DNA of 6,320 nt from Methanosarcina sp. (GTDB lineage Archaea > Halobacteriota > Methanosarcinia > Methanosarcinales > Methanosarcinaceae). The notes under the pieces were generated by a model. It searched no databases. It worked only from the letters and a program-made list of their open reading frames with translations, and was not told the DNA's origin. How positions within the stretch are numbered: the first letter of the stretch is position 1; every line of letters begins with the position of its first letter. The DNA lies in assembly GCA_013330315.1 (NCBI GenBank), contig DUIO01000258.1:1-6320 (forward strand), read 5' to 3'. The position numbers were made by a program, and so were the translations under genes. Below, piece after piece: positions 1-5,618 of the stretch.

Positions 1-765
1 GCTACAATAACACAGATAACTGAAGAATCCTCCACGGTCAGGACTTTTTTCTTCGACTGCAGGTTTGAGGATATGGAACCGGGCCAATTTGTGATGGTCT
101 GGGTAAGAGGCGTGGATGAGATTCCTATGGGTCTCTCCAGAAATAATTCAATAACCGTCCAGAAAGTAGGTGAGGCGACTTCAAAGCTCTTTGAGTTAAA
201 AGAAGGGGATTCTTTCGGGCTCAGGGGTCCTTTCGGAAAGGGGTTTACCCTTCCTGCTAAAGGTGAAAAGGTGCTCGTTATCGCTGGCGGAGTCGGAGCT
301 GCTCCACTTTCTCCTTATGCTGAGGCTGCCTTTTCAGCAGGCGCGGAGGTTAGCACGGTTCTTGGGGCAAGAAGTGCAGGTGACCTGCTTTTTGAAGGAC
401 GCTTCGAAGCTCTTGGAAAAGTTTATGTGTCTACAGATAACGGCTCTAAAGGGGTTAAAGGGTTTGTGACCGATGTTCTCAAAAACCTTGAAGTCTCGGC
501 TTATGATAGAATTGCAGTCTGTGGGCCTGAAATTATGATGGCTTCGGTTTTCAGGCTTCTTGAAGAAAAGAAAGCTCTGGAGAAATCAGAATTCAGCCTG
601 CACCGCTATTTTAAATGCGGTATAGGGGTCTGCGGGGCATGCTGCATAGACAGTTCGGGGCTCAGGGTGTGCAAGGACGGGCCTGTATTTTCCGGGCTTC
701 AACTTGTCGGTTCGGAACTTGGAAAATATTCACGTGATGCCAGCGGGCGAAGAGTTAAAATTTAA
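1..765 (+). CDS. pyrK: Dihydroorotate dehydrogenase electron-transfer subunit PyrK (5' end missing)
   Basis: The frame is open from the first base, so this is the C-terminal 254 residues; the ATG at 73 is an internal Met, because the 24 codons before it already read as the first strand of the flavin domain (TVRTFFFD). Probably only a few residues are lost. Counting from base 1, the ferredoxin-reductase-like FAD domain covers about 1-85 (IPMGLS, then [11 protein letters not shown]). The nucleotide-binding part has [13 protein letters not shown] at 91-103 and CGPEIMM at 174-180. A C-terminal [2Fe-2S] cluster site has Cys206, Cys211, Cys214 and Cys224, with an extra Cys215. The ending [14 protein letters not shown] is typical of PyrK. 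In the family, PyrK passes electrons from dihydroorotate oxidation in PyrD through the Fe-S cluster and FAD to NAD+, in the cytosol, for UMP synthesis. No pyrD is seen downstream; it may lie upstream. A related flavin reductase subunit is a less likely alternative. Confidence 0.92.
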   Translation, partial: ATITQITEESSTVRTFFFDCRFEDMEPGQFVMVWVRGVDEIPMGLSRNNSITVQKVGEATSKLFELKEGDSFGLRGPFGKGFTLPAKGEKVLVIAGGVGAAPLSPYAEAAFSAGAEVSTVLGARSAGDLLFEGRFEALGKVYVSTDNGSKGVKGFVTDVLKNLEVSAYDRIAVCGPEIMMASVFRLLEEKKALEKSEFSLHRYFKCGIGVCGACCIDSSGLRVCKDGPVFSGLQLVGSELGKYSRDASGRRVKI

Positions 766-770
766 GTTTC

Positions 771-835
771 GATATATCCTTTAAAAAAATGAAAGAAAGC
801 AGGTAGGAAGCTCCGCGAAAACAGGATAAGGAAGG
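771..835 (+). promoter_or_regulatory. Possible TATA-like box and ribosome binding site of the FAH-family gene
   Basis: In the 77-base gap after pyrK, GATATATC at 771-778 followed by an A-rich run resembles an archaeal TATA region. Initiation about 25 bases further on would give a leader of roughly 40 bases. AAGGAAGG at 828-835 lies 7 bases before the ATG at 843 and is a good Shine-Dalgarno match, which fixes that start. The TATA call is weak, since the gene could equally be read through from pyrK; the ribosome binding site is firm. Confidence 0.45.
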
Positions 836-842
836 CAAAGAT

Positions 843-1577
843 ATGATTGGAAGATTCAGGTCAGGAGATAACGTTTTTTATGGGGAAATCGAAGGTGGGC
901 GTGTTTATCCCAGCGGAGGGACCTCTGCCGGGACTTTTGAACTATCGGAGCTTCGTGTCTTGCCTCCTTCATTCCCTTCTAAAATCGTCTGTGTCGGCCT
1001 GAATTATAAAGATCATGCAGAAGAGTTTTCCATGGAAATTCCAAAAACCCCTGTCCTTTTTTTAAAGCCTCCGTCTGCGGTTATAGGGCATGGAGACAAA
1101 ATTATTTACCCTGCGTCCAGTTCCAGAGTAGACTATGAAGCCGAACTTGCAGTCGTGATCGGAAAGCGCTGCAAAAACATTTCAGCCGAAAAAGCCGAGG
1201 ATGTCATTGCAGGCTATACCTGCTTTAATGATGTAACTGCACGTGACCTCCAGAGAAAAGACGGACAATGGACAAGGGCAAAGAGTTTTGATACCTTTGC
1301 AGCTCTTGGGCCCTATATCGTTTCTACTGAAGAGATTGACATTTCCGATGTGAAGATTACCTGCAGGGTAAACGGGGAGACCAGACAGGCTTCGAGTACT
1401 TCAAACCTGATTTTCGATATTCCTTATCTTATTGAATTCATCACCGAGATAATGACCCTGGAAGTAGGAGATGTGATCGCTACCGGTACACCCTCTGGAG
1501 TTGGAGAACTTCATAGGGGAGATACCGTGGAAGTTGAGATCCAGGGCATAGGAACACTTAGAAACGAGGTCGTATGA
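843..1577 (+). CDS. Fumarylacetoacetate hydrolase (FAH) family enzyme, FAHD1/YcgM-like
   Basis: A 244-residue cytosolic metal-dependent enzyme of the FAH superfamily. Residues 1-45 form a short divergent N-terminal segment, and the catalytic fold follows from PSKIVCVGLNYKDHAEEF (46-62). Expected Mg2+/Mn2+ ligands are present: Glu99 and Glu101 in DYEAELAVVIG and Asp130 in FNDVTARD. The His58-x-x-Glu61 pair and Lys147 (AKSFD) match the catalytic dyad and lysine of FAHD1-type acylpyruvases/oxaloacetate decarboxylases. GTPSGVG at 215-221 is the family glycine loop. Length is normal for the single-domain branch. Family members cleave or decarboxylate 2-oxo or enol acids; the actual substrate cannot be read from sequence, and aromatic catabolism is unlikely in a methanogen. 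The TGA stop overlaps the next gene's ATG (ATGA), implying coupled translation. A name such as ureidoglycolate lyase or hydroxyhepta-diene-dioate isomerase would be over-specific. Confidence 0.9.
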   Translation: MIGRFRSGDNVFYGEIEGGRVYPSGGTSAGTFELSELRVLPPSFPSKIVCVGLNYKDHAEEFSMEIPKTPVLFLKPPSAVIGHGDKIIYPASSSRVDYEAELAVVIGKRCKNISAEKAEDVIAGYTCFNDVTARDLQRKDGQWTRAKSFDTFAALGPYIVSTEEIDISDVKITCRVNGETRQASSTSNLIFDIPYLIEFITEIMTLEVGDVIATGTPSGVGELHRGDTVEVEIQGIGTLRNEVV

Positions 1578-1882
1578 TGCTGCTTGAGCATATTGCAACC
1601 GAACTGGAACTTACAGAGCGCCACTTGATTGTGCTCAAAAAGGTAATCGAAGAGGGTCCTATAGGAATCCTTAAACTTGCAGAGGTTACCGGGATGCAGA
1701 ACCATAAAGTGCGTTATTCCCTCCGGGTCCTGGAACAGGCAAACCTTATCAGACCTTCGGCTCAGGGGGCTGTGCCCGGGGAGGCAGCACCCAGGTTCTT
1801 ACAGGACTTTGAGCGGGAGCTTAGCAAGATCAATGAAAAAGTCTCCCGGATTCGGGAGATTGAAGCGTCCATCCCCAAGTAA
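1574..1882 (+). CDS. Small winged helix-turn-helix protein, predicted transcriptional regulator
   Basis: A 102-residue protein that starts inside the stop codon of the FAH-family gene (ATGA at 1574-1577); a second ATG immediately follows, so the true start may be residue 2. No separate promoter is apparent, so it is probably made from the same transcript. Residues 12-60 form a helical winged-helix core: a helix at 12-27, then GILKLAEVTGMQNHKVRYSL (31-50) as helix-turn-recognition helix, continuing to LIRP at 58-61. Residues 62-74 are a Gly/Pro/Ala-rich loop in the wing position. Residues 75-99 are a charged helix with heptad-like Leu/Ile spacing (FLQDFERELSKINEKVSRI), likely for dimerisation. 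No ligand-binding domain or metal site is visible. This layout is seen in small archaeal regulators. Its target is unknown; autoregulation of this pair is an inference from the overlap only. Confidence 0.8.
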   Translation: MMLLEHIATELELTERHLIVLKKVIEEGPIGILKLAEVTGMQNHKVRYSLRVLEQANLIRPSAQGAVPGEAAPRFLQDFERELSKINEKVSRIREIEASIPK

Positions 1883-1917
1883 CTGCTTTAGTTCCTGAAA
1901 GCCCTTTCTGAACGTGC

Positions 1918-1968
1918 TTTTTTGCTATCAGGTCCTTTCTCTGGAGTTTCGGGCTTCGGTGACTTTTT
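1918..1968 (+). terminator. Possible oligo-T terminator after the regulator gene
   Basis: T6 at 1918-1923 lies 36 bases past the stop codon, and T5 at 1964-1968 follows. Archaeal RNA polymerase can end on oligo-T runs without a strong hairpin. The only pairing seen is AAGCCC near 1899 with GGGCTT at 1951-1956, which is distant and weak. Confidence 0.35.
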
Positions 1969-2093
1969 ATAATCCTATTTACATGTTTTTCCCGCAATAT
2001 CGAATTTAACATGTGTTATGGAATTTCCGCTTTTTCCTGGATTTTCCAATATGGTTAGACTTATGTCCCGGATTAACCTATGTTCCGACTAAA

Positions 2094-2126
2094 GTTACGT
2101 TACGGTTAAATTTACGTTGCAGTTAA
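2094..2126 (+). repeat. Cluster of GTTAC/GTTAA motifs just upstream of the gltX TATA box
   Basis: GTTAC at 2094 and 2099, GTTAA at 2105, GTTGC at 2116 and GTTAA at 2122 occur within 33 bases. Three of them (2094, 2105, 2116) are spaced by 11 bases, about one helix turn, giving three imperfect 11-base units. The cluster ends directly at the TATA-like box, where an archaeal operator or activator site would sit. A regulatory role is inference. Confidence 0.4.
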
Positions 2127-2127
2127 C

Positions 2128-2178
2128 TTATTTAATATTTTCATCTATTCAGTTAAAATTAATTAAGTTTCTTCCGGA
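2128..2178 (+). promoter_or_regulatory. gltX core promoter and ribosome binding site
   Basis: TTATTTAATAT at 2128-2138 fits an archaeal TATA box. Initiation about 25 bases downstream would fall near 2160, leaving a leader of about 25-30 bases. GGAG at 2175-2178 is 9 bases before the ATG at 2188 and supports that start. The exact initiation site is inferred from spacing. Confidence 0.55.
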
Positions 2179-2187
2179 GAAGTTTCT

Positions 2188-3903
2188 ATGACCTTAAGTC
2201 CTGAAGATATCAAAATAATTGAAAAATACGCCCTTCAAAACGCCGTAAAATATGGAAAAGCCCCTCAGCCCAAAGCTGTTATGGGTAAAGTTATGGGGGA
2301 ATGTCCCCAACTAAGGGCCGATCCCGGTGGAGTATCTGTTGCCCTTGAAAACATTGTTTCCGAAATTGCTAAAGGAAGCCCTGAAGTCTGGGAAGTCCGC
2401 CTGTCGGAAATAGCTCCCGAGCTTATTGAAGCCCTGAGTGTAAAGAAAGAGCCTGATAAAGGCTTAAAGCCTCTCGACGGAGCAGAAATCGGTAAAGTCG
2501 TAATGCGTTTTGCCCCCAACCCGAACGGTCCCGGAACCCTTGGCAGTGCAAGGGGCATGGTAGTCAATTCCGAGTACGTGAAAATGTATAAAGGCAAATT
2601 CATCCTGCGCTTTGACGATACCGACCCTGATATAAAGCGCCCCATGCTCGAAGCATATGACTGGTATCTGGACGATTTCAAATGGCTCGGGGTTGTGCCT
2701 GACCAGGTTGTTTATGCTTCCGACCATTTTCCTATCTATTACGATTATGCCAGAAAACTTATCGAGATGGGCAAGGCCTATGTATGCTTCTGCAAAGGGG
2801 AAGACTTCAAACAGTTAAAGGATGCCAAGAGAGCCTGCCCGCACAGGGATACGGATCCCGAAGAAAACCTCAGGCACTGGGACAAAATGCTTGCCGGAGA
2901 ATATGAAGACCAGCAGGCTGTACTGCGTATAAAAACAGATATTGAGCATAAAGATCCTGCCCTCAGGGACTGGGGAGCTTTCAGGATCAGAAAAATGTCT
3001 CATCCCCGCCCTGAAATAGGGAATAAATACGTTGTCTGGCCCCTCCTTGATTTTGCAGGCGCTATAGAGGACCACGAACTTGGCATGACTCACATTATCC
3101 GGGGCAAAGACCTGATAGATAGTGAAAAGCGGCAAACCTATGTTTACAAGTATTTCGGCTGGAAATATCCGAAAACAACCCACTGGGGCAGAGTAAAGAT
3201 CCATGAATTCGGAAAATTCAGCACAAGTACCCTCCGAAAAGCTATCGAAGCTGGAGAATACAGTGGCTGGGACGATCCTCGTCTGCCAACAATCAGGGCA
3301 ATCCGGCGTCGCGGGATAAAAGCTGAAGCCCTACGGAAATTCATGATTGAAATGGGAGTCGGGATGACTGATGTGAGCATCAGTATGGAATCCCTTTATG
3401 CAGAGAACCGTAAAATCGTAGACCCCATCGCAAACAGGTATTTCTTTGTCTGGGACCCTGTAGAACTTGAAATTGAAGGTATGAAGCCTACAGTCGCAAA
3501 AGTTCCACGCCACCCTACAGATCATGCAAGAGGAATGCGTGAAATCCCCATAGAAAATAAGGTTCTTATCTGCGCCGAAGATGTTGAAAAGCTAAATGTA
3601 GGTTCCGTGCTCCGCTTAAAGGACCTGTGCAATGTTGAAATTACATCTCTTTCCCCGCTGCAGGTAAAGCGCTCCGAAACCTCCCTCGAAGACCTTAAGA
3701 AAGCAAAAGGGAAAATCATTCACTGGGCACCTGTTGACGGAATTTCCGTAAAAGTGCGCGGACCTGAAGGAGACATAGAAGGAATAGGAGAACGCGGGGT
3801 TGAAACCGAACTTGATAAGATCGTCCAATTTGAACGCTTTGGCTTCTGCAGAATTGATGCTGTGAGTGGAAAAGAAGTTGTGGCATATTTTGCCCACAAA
3901 TAA
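2188..3903 (+). CDS. gltX: Glutamyl-tRNA synthetase, archaeal type
   Basis: A full-length 571-residue class I aminoacyl-tRNA synthetase that joins glutamate to tRNA in the cytosol. Residues 1-100 form the helical N-terminal extension usual in archaeal enzymes. The Rossmann catalytic domain opens with VVMRFAPNPNGPGTLGSARG (104-123), where TLGS replaces HIGH, followed by the acceptor-site motif RFDDTDPD (141-148). Cys200-x-Cys202 and Cys217-x-His219 form a C-x-C...C-x-H pattern that probably binds zinc. The KMSKS loop is KFSTS (343-347) followed by TLRKAI. After about residue 405 the protein becomes the beta-barrel anticodon-binding region shared with GlnRS rather than the helical bundle of bacterial GluRS. 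Family knowledge: archaeal enzymes of this kind are usually non-discriminating, also charging tRNA-Gln, which GatDE then amidates; GatDE is not in this window. It appears to be transcribed alone. GlnRS is unlikely in an archaeon. Confidence 0.96.
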   Translation: MTLSPEDIKIIEKYALQNAVKYGKAPQPKAVMGKVMGECPQLRADPGGVSVALENIVSEIAKGSPEVWEVRLSEIAPELIEALSVKKEPDKGLKPLDGAEIGKVVMRFAPNPNGPGTLGSARGMVVNSEYVKMYKGKFILRFDDTDPDIKRPMLEAYDWYLDDFKWLGVVPDQVVYASDHFPIYYDYARKLIEMGKAYVCFCKGEDFKQLKDAKRACPHRDTDPEENLRHWDKMLAGEYEDQQAVLRIKTDIEHKDPALRDWGAFRIRKMSHPRPEIGNKYVVWPLLDFAGAIEDHELGMTHIIRGKDLIDSEKRQTYVYKYFGWKYPKTTHWGRVKIHEFGKFSTSTLRKAIEAGEYSGWDDPRLPTIRAIRRRGIKAEALRKFMIEMGVGMTDVSISMESLYAENRKIVDPIANRYFFVWDPVELEIEGMKPTVAKVPRHPTDHARGMREIPIENKVLICAEDVEKLNVGSVLRLKDLCNVEITSLSPLQVKRSETSLEDLKKAKGKIIHWAPVDGISVKVRGPEGDIEGIGERGVETELDKIVQFERFGFCRIDAVSGKEVVAYFAHK

Positions 3904-3920
3904 CTGTCAATAACTGTCAG
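3901..3920 (+). repeat. 10-base tandem duplication spanning the gltX stop codon
   Basis: TAACTGTCAA is followed at once by TAACTGTCAG, matching in 9 of 10 positions. The first unit begins with the gltX TAA stop. It looks like a slippage duplication; no function is evident. Confidence 0.75.
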
Positions 3921-3933
3921 GAAGAAATCGGAT

Positions 3934-3969
3934 AACAGGGAAATTAGATAGAACAGGGAAATTAGATAG
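3934..3969 (+). repeat. Perfect 18-base tandem duplication after gltX
   Basis: AACAGGGAAATTAGATAG at 3934-3951 is repeated exactly at 3952-3969. A degenerate continuation (AAAGGAACTGAATAG) follows at 3970-3984. It lies in the 3' untranslated spacer between convergent genes and is most simply a local replication-slippage product. Confidence 0.85.
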
Positions 3970-4016
3970 AAAGGAACTGAATAGTAAAAGAATTGAATAA
4001 AATAGTGTTAAATCGG

Positions 4017-4055
4017 AAAGAGATTGGGAGCAGGAAGCTGTCCAATCTCTTTTTA
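4017..4055. terminator. Hairpin terminator between convergent genes, possibly bidirectional
   Basis: AAAGAGATTGG at 4017-4027 pairs perfectly with CCAATCTCTTT at 4042-4052, an 11 bp stem. Inside the 14-base loop a further CAG/CTG pairing (4031-4033 with 4038-4040) closes a GAAG tetraloop. On the + strand it is followed by T5 at 4050-4054 and further T-runs to about 4077, fitting the end of gltX. On the - strand it is followed by T-rich sequence, and it lies about 28 bases past the stop of the surface-protein gene. It can therefore serve both genes. Confidence 0.8.
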
Positions 4056-4080
4056 TCACCCTTTTTTCTTTTTATTTCAA

Positions 4081-5181
4081 TTAAGCCTTTCTCTTAAGAA
4101 AATAAGCTGCTCCTGCTGCCAGAACTGTAAATCCAATACCGGGTCCGGGAGCTGCATTTTCTTCCGATTCTTCCGGTTCTGCAGTATCATTTCCTTCGTC
4201 TGTTTCTCCGGTTTCTTCTGTCTCATTTGCAGGAGTTCCAGTCTCGTTTCCTTCCACACCTCTGGTTTCCATGCCCAGTTCATATGTCCCGGCATCCAGT
4301 TTGTTTTCAAGGGCTGTAACACCACTCCGGACTTTCGGGAAGAGCGGGGATTTATCGGTTCCGCCTCCTGCTACCGCATATGAAGCATCACAAATTCCAT
4401 TGCTGTTTTCATCTGCGCAGGTCTCACTGTAACCAGTTCCCTCAAGGTCTGCCCAGAAATTCCCGCCAATATAGGGTCCCTTGATAAGGTTACTTTTTAC
4501 TGTGAGTGTACTTTGCCAGGTGTTGTCTGCATTTACGGGGTTGTCTTCTACGTTTTCGGCATTTTTGAAGTAGTTATTAAAGAATATGTTTCTGCTGCTT
4601 TCTTCCAGAGAGGTTCCGGGTCCGTAATTATAAGCAATGAGGTTGTCCTGAACTGTATTTGATCCGGAATCTTCGAGCTTTAACCCTATTTCATTCAGAG
4701 TTATAATGTTCCCATTTATGTTATTGCTCTCCGCATCCTGCAGGAGAATCCCGTATTCTGCATTCTGTACCCTGTTATTGTTGATGTAACAGCTTTTGGC
4801 TCCTTTTAGTAAAATCCCTGCTTTTTCCGAATTTCCCACCCCAAAACCGCTAAAAGTAACCCTTTCAGCAGTTATTTCTACGGTGTTTTCCGCAGGGTCT
4901 ACTGGCTCTACAATCGTATTTCCAGGATTTCTTGAGTCAGACCAGATTCTTACCTGCTTGTTTATTTTGAGGTTTTCAACATAAGTTCCGGGACTTACAA
5001 AAATAGTATCTCCTGCATTTGCAGCGTCTACTGCAGCCTGTATTGTGGTATAGCCTCCTTCTGCTGCAGGGTCAACTTTTAAGTTTGCTGCAGAAGCGGC
5101 AGAAGACATAAATACGACTGCCAGAATCAAGGCGGCCAGTATTTTTAATGCCTGTATATCCTTTTCTTTTATATTTTCCAT
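4081..5181 (-). CDS. Secreted NosD-like parallel beta-helix surface protein with PGF-CTERM-like anchor
   Basis: A 366-residue exported protein. Residues 1-12 are charged, 13-31 hydrophobic, and the signal peptide probably ends at ASA-A near 31. GGYTTIQAAVDAANAGDTI (42-60) and the following GTYVENLKI are the classic entry to a right-handed beta-helix. Three consecutive 22-residue rungs begin at Gly122, Gly144 and Gly166, with a weaker fourth at 188-209. Residues 239-279 (GGNFWADLEGTGYSET, then CADENSNGICD) resemble the capping end of NosD/CASH proteins, with Cys255 and Cys264 flanking an Asp/Asn loop that could bind calcium. An acidic Thr-rich stalk (about 309-343) carries N-glycosylation sequons at Asn312, Asn319 and Asn331. 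The protein ends with PGPGIGF, a hydrophobic segment (about 349-362) and KRKA, like archaeosortase-processed anchors but with the PGF element split. No ligand or enzymatic role can be assigned. It appears monocistronic. Confidence 0.88.
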   Translation of the reverse strand: MENIKEKDIQALKILAALILAVVFMSSAASAANLKVDPAAEGGYTTIQAAVDAANAGDTIFVSPGTYVENLKINKQVRIWSDSRNPGNTIVEPVDPAENTVEITAERVTFSGFGVGNSEKAGILLKGAKSCYINNNRVQNAEYGILLQDAESNNINGNIITLNEIGLKLEDSGSNTVQDNLIAYNYGPGTSLEESSRNIFFNNYFKNAENVEDNPVNADNTWQSTLTVKSNLIKGPYIGGNFWADLEGTGYSETCADENSNGICDASYAVAGGGTDKSPLFPKVRSGVTALENKLDAGTYELGMETRGVEGNETGTPANETEETGETDEGNDTAEPEESEENAAPGPGIGFTVLAAGAAYFLKRKA

Positions 5182-5188
5182 CTTTAGT

Positions 5189-5218
5189 TCCCCTTTTACT
5201 CTTCCACTATTTTATAGT
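5189..5218 (-). promoter_or_regulatory. Ribosome binding site and TATA-like dyad of the surface-protein gene
   Basis: Read on the - strand, AGGGGA (5189-5194) is 7 bases before the ATG and supports the chosen start. TATAAAAT at 5209-5216 lies only 28 bases from the ATG; used as a TATA box it would start transcription almost at the ATG and remove the Shine-Dalgarno site, so it may not be the main promoter. It sits inside the dyad ACTAT-TTT-ATAGT (5206-5218), which could instead be a protein-binding site. Confidence 0.4.
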
Positions 5219-5379
5219 CTATTAATTTCGTTTTATTTTCTTAAAAGCCTCTAACCTCGTCTTTTTCAGATTTTGTCCGTTTTCCTCAAATACGTTTTAT
5301 TTATTTTTCAGGAATTAGTACTGTTTATTTTTCATAGGTAATTCTTTCAATATTTTGTCAGGAAAAGGATTTTGTCTGA

Positions 5380-5393
5380 AAAGATATATCTTT
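5380..5393. promoter_or_regulatory. 14-base perfect palindrome, candidate operator or TATA region
   Basis: AAAGATATATCTTT is its own reverse complement. It contains a TATA-like core readable in both directions. For the - strand surface gene it would imply a leader of about 175 bases, and for the RPA gene about 215. Function is not known. Confidence 0.35.
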
Positions 5394-5489
5394 GGAATCA
5401 TAATTTCTAAACAATTATTCTTGAAAAGTAGTATCTGAAATATTAAAATAACGAATTTGTTTTAATCAGGCGACTTTGGCAAACTATCA

Positions 5490-5511
5490 TATAACTGAAA
5501 TATAACTGAAG
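5490..5511 (+). repeat. 11-base tandem repeat upstream of the RPA gene
   Basis: TATAACTGAAA at 5490-5500 is followed by TATAACTGAAG at 5501-5511, matching in 10 of 11 positions. The 11-base period equals about one helix turn. Confidence 0.7.
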
Positions 5512-5525
5512 CTACAGAATAAAAT

Positions 5526-5571
5526 CTGAAACTCTTAAACCTGAAACTCTTAAACCTGATACCCTTAAAAC
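5526..5571 (+). repeat. 15-base tandem repeat upstream of the RPA promoter
   Basis: CTGAAACTCTTAAAC occurs exactly twice, at 5526-5540 and 5541-5555. A third, diverged 16-base unit (CTGATACCCTTAAAAC) at 5556-5571 runs up to just before the TATA-like box. Confidence 0.8.
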
Positions 5572-5579
5572 CTAAAAAC

Positions 5580-5618
5580 CTTATATCTGAATTGTTTTAT
5601 TATTGTCTCAAATGGAGG
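5580..5618 (+). promoter_or_regulatory. Core promoter and ribosome binding site of the RPA gene
   Basis: CTTATATC at 5580-5587, preceded by the A-rich AAAAACC, fits an archaeal TATA box with its upstream element. Initiation about 25 bases on would fall near 5609 and give a short leader. GGAGG at 5614-5618 is a strong Shine-Dalgarno site 6 bases before the ATG at 5625. A tiny frame, ATG GAG GCT TAA (5612-5623), overlaps the site and is probably chance. Confidence 0.6.

Larger units (their letters stand above)
1883..2187. other. Intergenic spacer between the regulator gene and gltX
   Basis: 305 bases with no convincing gene. It holds, in order: T-runs at 1918-1923 and 1964-1968 that may end the upstream transcript; two ACATGT sites (1981-1986 and 2009-2014), the second within the dyad TAACATGTGTTA at 2007-2018; GGTTA at 2053-2057 facing TAACC at 2074-2078; a cluster of GTTA-type motifs at 2094-2126; and the TATA-like box and ribosome binding site of gltX. 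A 60-codon reverse frame at 1830-2012 crosses it but has no family resemblance. Confidence 0.6.

Noticed and set aside
73..75. ATG at 73 as the pyrK start
   Set aside because: The same frame is open back to base 1 and encodes conserved PyrK N-terminal sequence, so this is an internal methionine.
1830..2012. 60-codon - strand frame across the spacer after the regulator gene
   Set aside because: Overlaps the end of the regulator gene antisense; no recognisable motif.
2265..2681. 138-codon - strand frame inside gltX
   Set aside because: It is fully antisense to a well-supported synthetase gene and has no recognisable domain.
2815..3204. 129-codon - strand frame inside gltX
   Set aside because: Antisense shadow of conserved catalytic sequence; no family resemblance.
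3901..3984. Tandem repeats as a CRISPR array
   Set aside because: Units are directly adjacent with no spacers, only two copies, and no cas gene is present.
4024..4383. 119-codon + strand frame rich in Cys, Ser and Phe
   Set aside because: It is antisense to the acidic C-terminal part of the surface-protein gene and overlaps the terminator; its composition is what the reverse of such a coding strand gives.
5206..5218. TATAAAAT near the surface-protein start as its certain promoter
   Set aside because: It would place initiation at or next to the ATG and remove the Shine-Dalgarno site, so it was kept only as a low-confidence element.
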